From Brevundimonas sp. SH203 (GTDB lineage: Bacteria; Pseudomonadota; Alphaproteobacteria; Caulobacterales; Caulobacteraceae), in NCBI RefSeq assembly GCF_002157625.1, contig NZ_BDMM01000001.1:62001-126000 (forward strand): a stretch of DNA of 64,000 nt, written 5' to 3'. The translations under genes and the position numbers were made by a program. Below are positions 62,994 to 64,000 of this stretch, in pieces. Every line of letters begins with the position of its first letter. Within the stretch, counting starts at the first letter, position 1. The notes beneath the pieces are model-generated. The model worked only from the letters and a program-made list of their open reading frames with translations. It had not been told where the DNA came from and searched no databases.

Positions 62994-64000
62994 GCGACCG
63001 TCTTCGCCACCGCGCGCACCATCACCTCCGCAAGGGGCGGAGGAACGGCGTTGCCGACCTGGCGAACGCGGTCCCGCCGAGACCCCGCCCATTCATACCC
63101 GCGAGGAAAGCCCTGCAAAGCCGCCATCTCTACGGTGCGAAGTCGACGGCTGGTCCAATGGAAGGGGCCCGTCCAGGGGCCAGGGGAAGCCGCCAGGGTC
63201 CAAGAGGGCCGCTCCGGCGCGAGCTTGAGCAGGAAGTTCCAAAAGCGGGTTTCGGTCACGAAGCTCGGCTCGGGATGTCCGGCCCAGGCGGTATGGGCCT
63301 TGTAGTTGCTTCCCGGCGGCACCGTCCGGAGATGCTCGGCCCAACGGCCGGAGATCACTTCTTCAGGTTCGAAGAAGCGGTCATCATCGAAATCTTCAAG
63401 CGCTTCACCCGCCGTGAGCGCGGGCTTCAGGTCTATTCTCGGGTCAGCCCTGACGGCGTGGGTCGGAGCCGGCGCAGTCGGCTTGGATTTACGCGATCCC
63501 AATAGGAAGACGCGCTCACGCGTCTGCGCCACGCCATACTCGGCGGCGTTTGCGGTGACCTCGGTCACCTCATAACCCGCCTTGAGCGCCGCGCTGCGAA
63601 AACCTTCGAGGACCGGTCGGTTGCGAGGGTGCTTGATCGAGGGGACGTTCTCGAACACGAAGCCATCGGCGTTGGCCTCGAAGATCAGGCGCCAGAACTC
63701 CTCGACCAGGGTACGACGATCGTCCGGGCGAGGCTCGGTCGGCGCAGGCGGCCTGGCCATCTGTTCGCCCGCCGCGCGGGCCCTGCGGTAACGCGACTCT
63801 TCGCCTTCTTCGACCCAGTAGGCGGCCTTGGAAAAAGGCTGGCACGGGGCGCCGCCGACCACGATCAGCGGATCGCCGGGCCGCAAATTCGCTGCCTGAC
63901 GCAAGTCATCTCCCGTGAGATCCGCGACATCCGCTTTAAGCACCGCGCCGTGGTATTTCGGATTGCGGCGCATCGTGTCGCAAGCGACGCCGTCGAGTTC
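62990..64000 (-). CDS. DNA cytosine-C5 methyltransferase (outer copy, 5' end outside window)
   Basis: The frame is open to the right edge, beginning with ELDGVACDTMRRNPKYHG, so motif I lies outside. Present: IV GGAPCQPFSKA with the catalytic cysteine, VI FENVPSI, VIII AQTRERVFLLG, target-recognition region, IX-X LQGFPRGYEW and QVGNAVPP. Between IV and VI is a charged insertion (VEEGEESRYRRARAAGEQ). It is paralogous with the inner copy and translated just before it. Confidence 0.92.
   Translation of the reverse strand, partial: ELDGVACDTMRRNPKYHGAVLKADVADLTGDDLRQAANLRPGDPLIVVGGAPCQPFSKAAYWVEEGEESRYRRARAAGEQMARPPAPTEPRPDDRRTLVEEFWRLIFEANADGFVFENVPSIKHPRNRPVLEGFRSAALKAGYEVTEVTANAAEYGVAQTRERVFLLGSRKSKPTAPAPTHAVRADPRIDLKPALTAGEALEDFDDDRFFEPEEVISGRWAEHLRTVPPGSNYKAHTAWAGHPEPSFVTETRFWNFLLKLAPERPSWTLAASPGPWTGPFHWTSRRLRTVEMAALQGFPRGYEWAGSRRDRVRQVGNAVPPPLAEVMVRAVAKTVA

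Overview
The window is GC-rich, densely packed alphaproteobacterial chromosome, most like Caulobacterales and probably Brevundimonas. The evidence is a PopA-type degenerate GGDEF protein, the ispDF-dusB-ntrYX-dat-hfq-hflX order, a circularly permuted two-piece tmRNA with an AANDNFA-type tag, a pyruvate dehydrogenase E1 beta with its own lipoyl domain, and frequent GTG/TTG starts. Genus is inferred from gene content only.

Layout. 1-9.3 kb: 3' end of mfd, popA, a BrkB/YihY membrane protein, a TusA-like and CinA pair, a fused membrane/spermidine-synthase-like protein, ispDF and dusB. 9.3-17.2 kb: dusB-ntrY-ntrX-dat, then hfq-hflX and a sodium/proton antiporter; ntrBC, usually beside dusB in relatives, are absent, and NtrX lacks the sigma-54 GAFTGA loop. 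17.2-24.5 kb: a GPH transporter-mazG-HAD operon, a VanY-like peptidase overlapping a HEXXH protein, wrbA with an extradiol dioxygenase, and an acyl-CoA/ACP ligase. 24.6-36.7 kb: lipA, a COQ10/RatA protein, an FAD oxidoreductase and an acetyltransferase, rpmF, a lipoprotein, eno, an FtsB-like protein and the pdhA-pdhB-pdhC-GPx-lpdA cluster. lipA, the lipoyl domains of PdhB and PdhC, and LpdA belong to one lipoate-dependent system.

36.7-56.2 kb: ltrA, pcrA/uvrD, a SIMPL protein, a YbaY lipoprotein with a ribbon-helix-helix protein, an EamA transporter, a patatin lipoprotein, fumC, a cyclophilin lipoprotein with a RusA-like nuclease, ssrA immediately upstream of sspB (tag RNA and tag adaptor side by side), miaA, an Mrp ATPase, an Old Yellow Enzyme, folA, and thyA with a MazG-like protein. 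A stretch of roughly 770 bases upstream of thyA has no convincing gene but holds two inverted-repeat elements. tRNA-Pro(CGG) follows.

56.4-64 kb is an integrated element. A tyrosine recombinase ends inside tRNA-Gln(TTG), next to an excisionase-like gene. Beyond them is a restriction-modification locus: two paralogous cytosine-C5 methyltransferases and a winged-helix/Mrr-like nuclease overlapping by ATGA, facing an EVE-HNH endonuclease gene broken by one in-frame TGA. The element and the outer methyltransferase run off the right edge. This locus is the most unusual part of the window.
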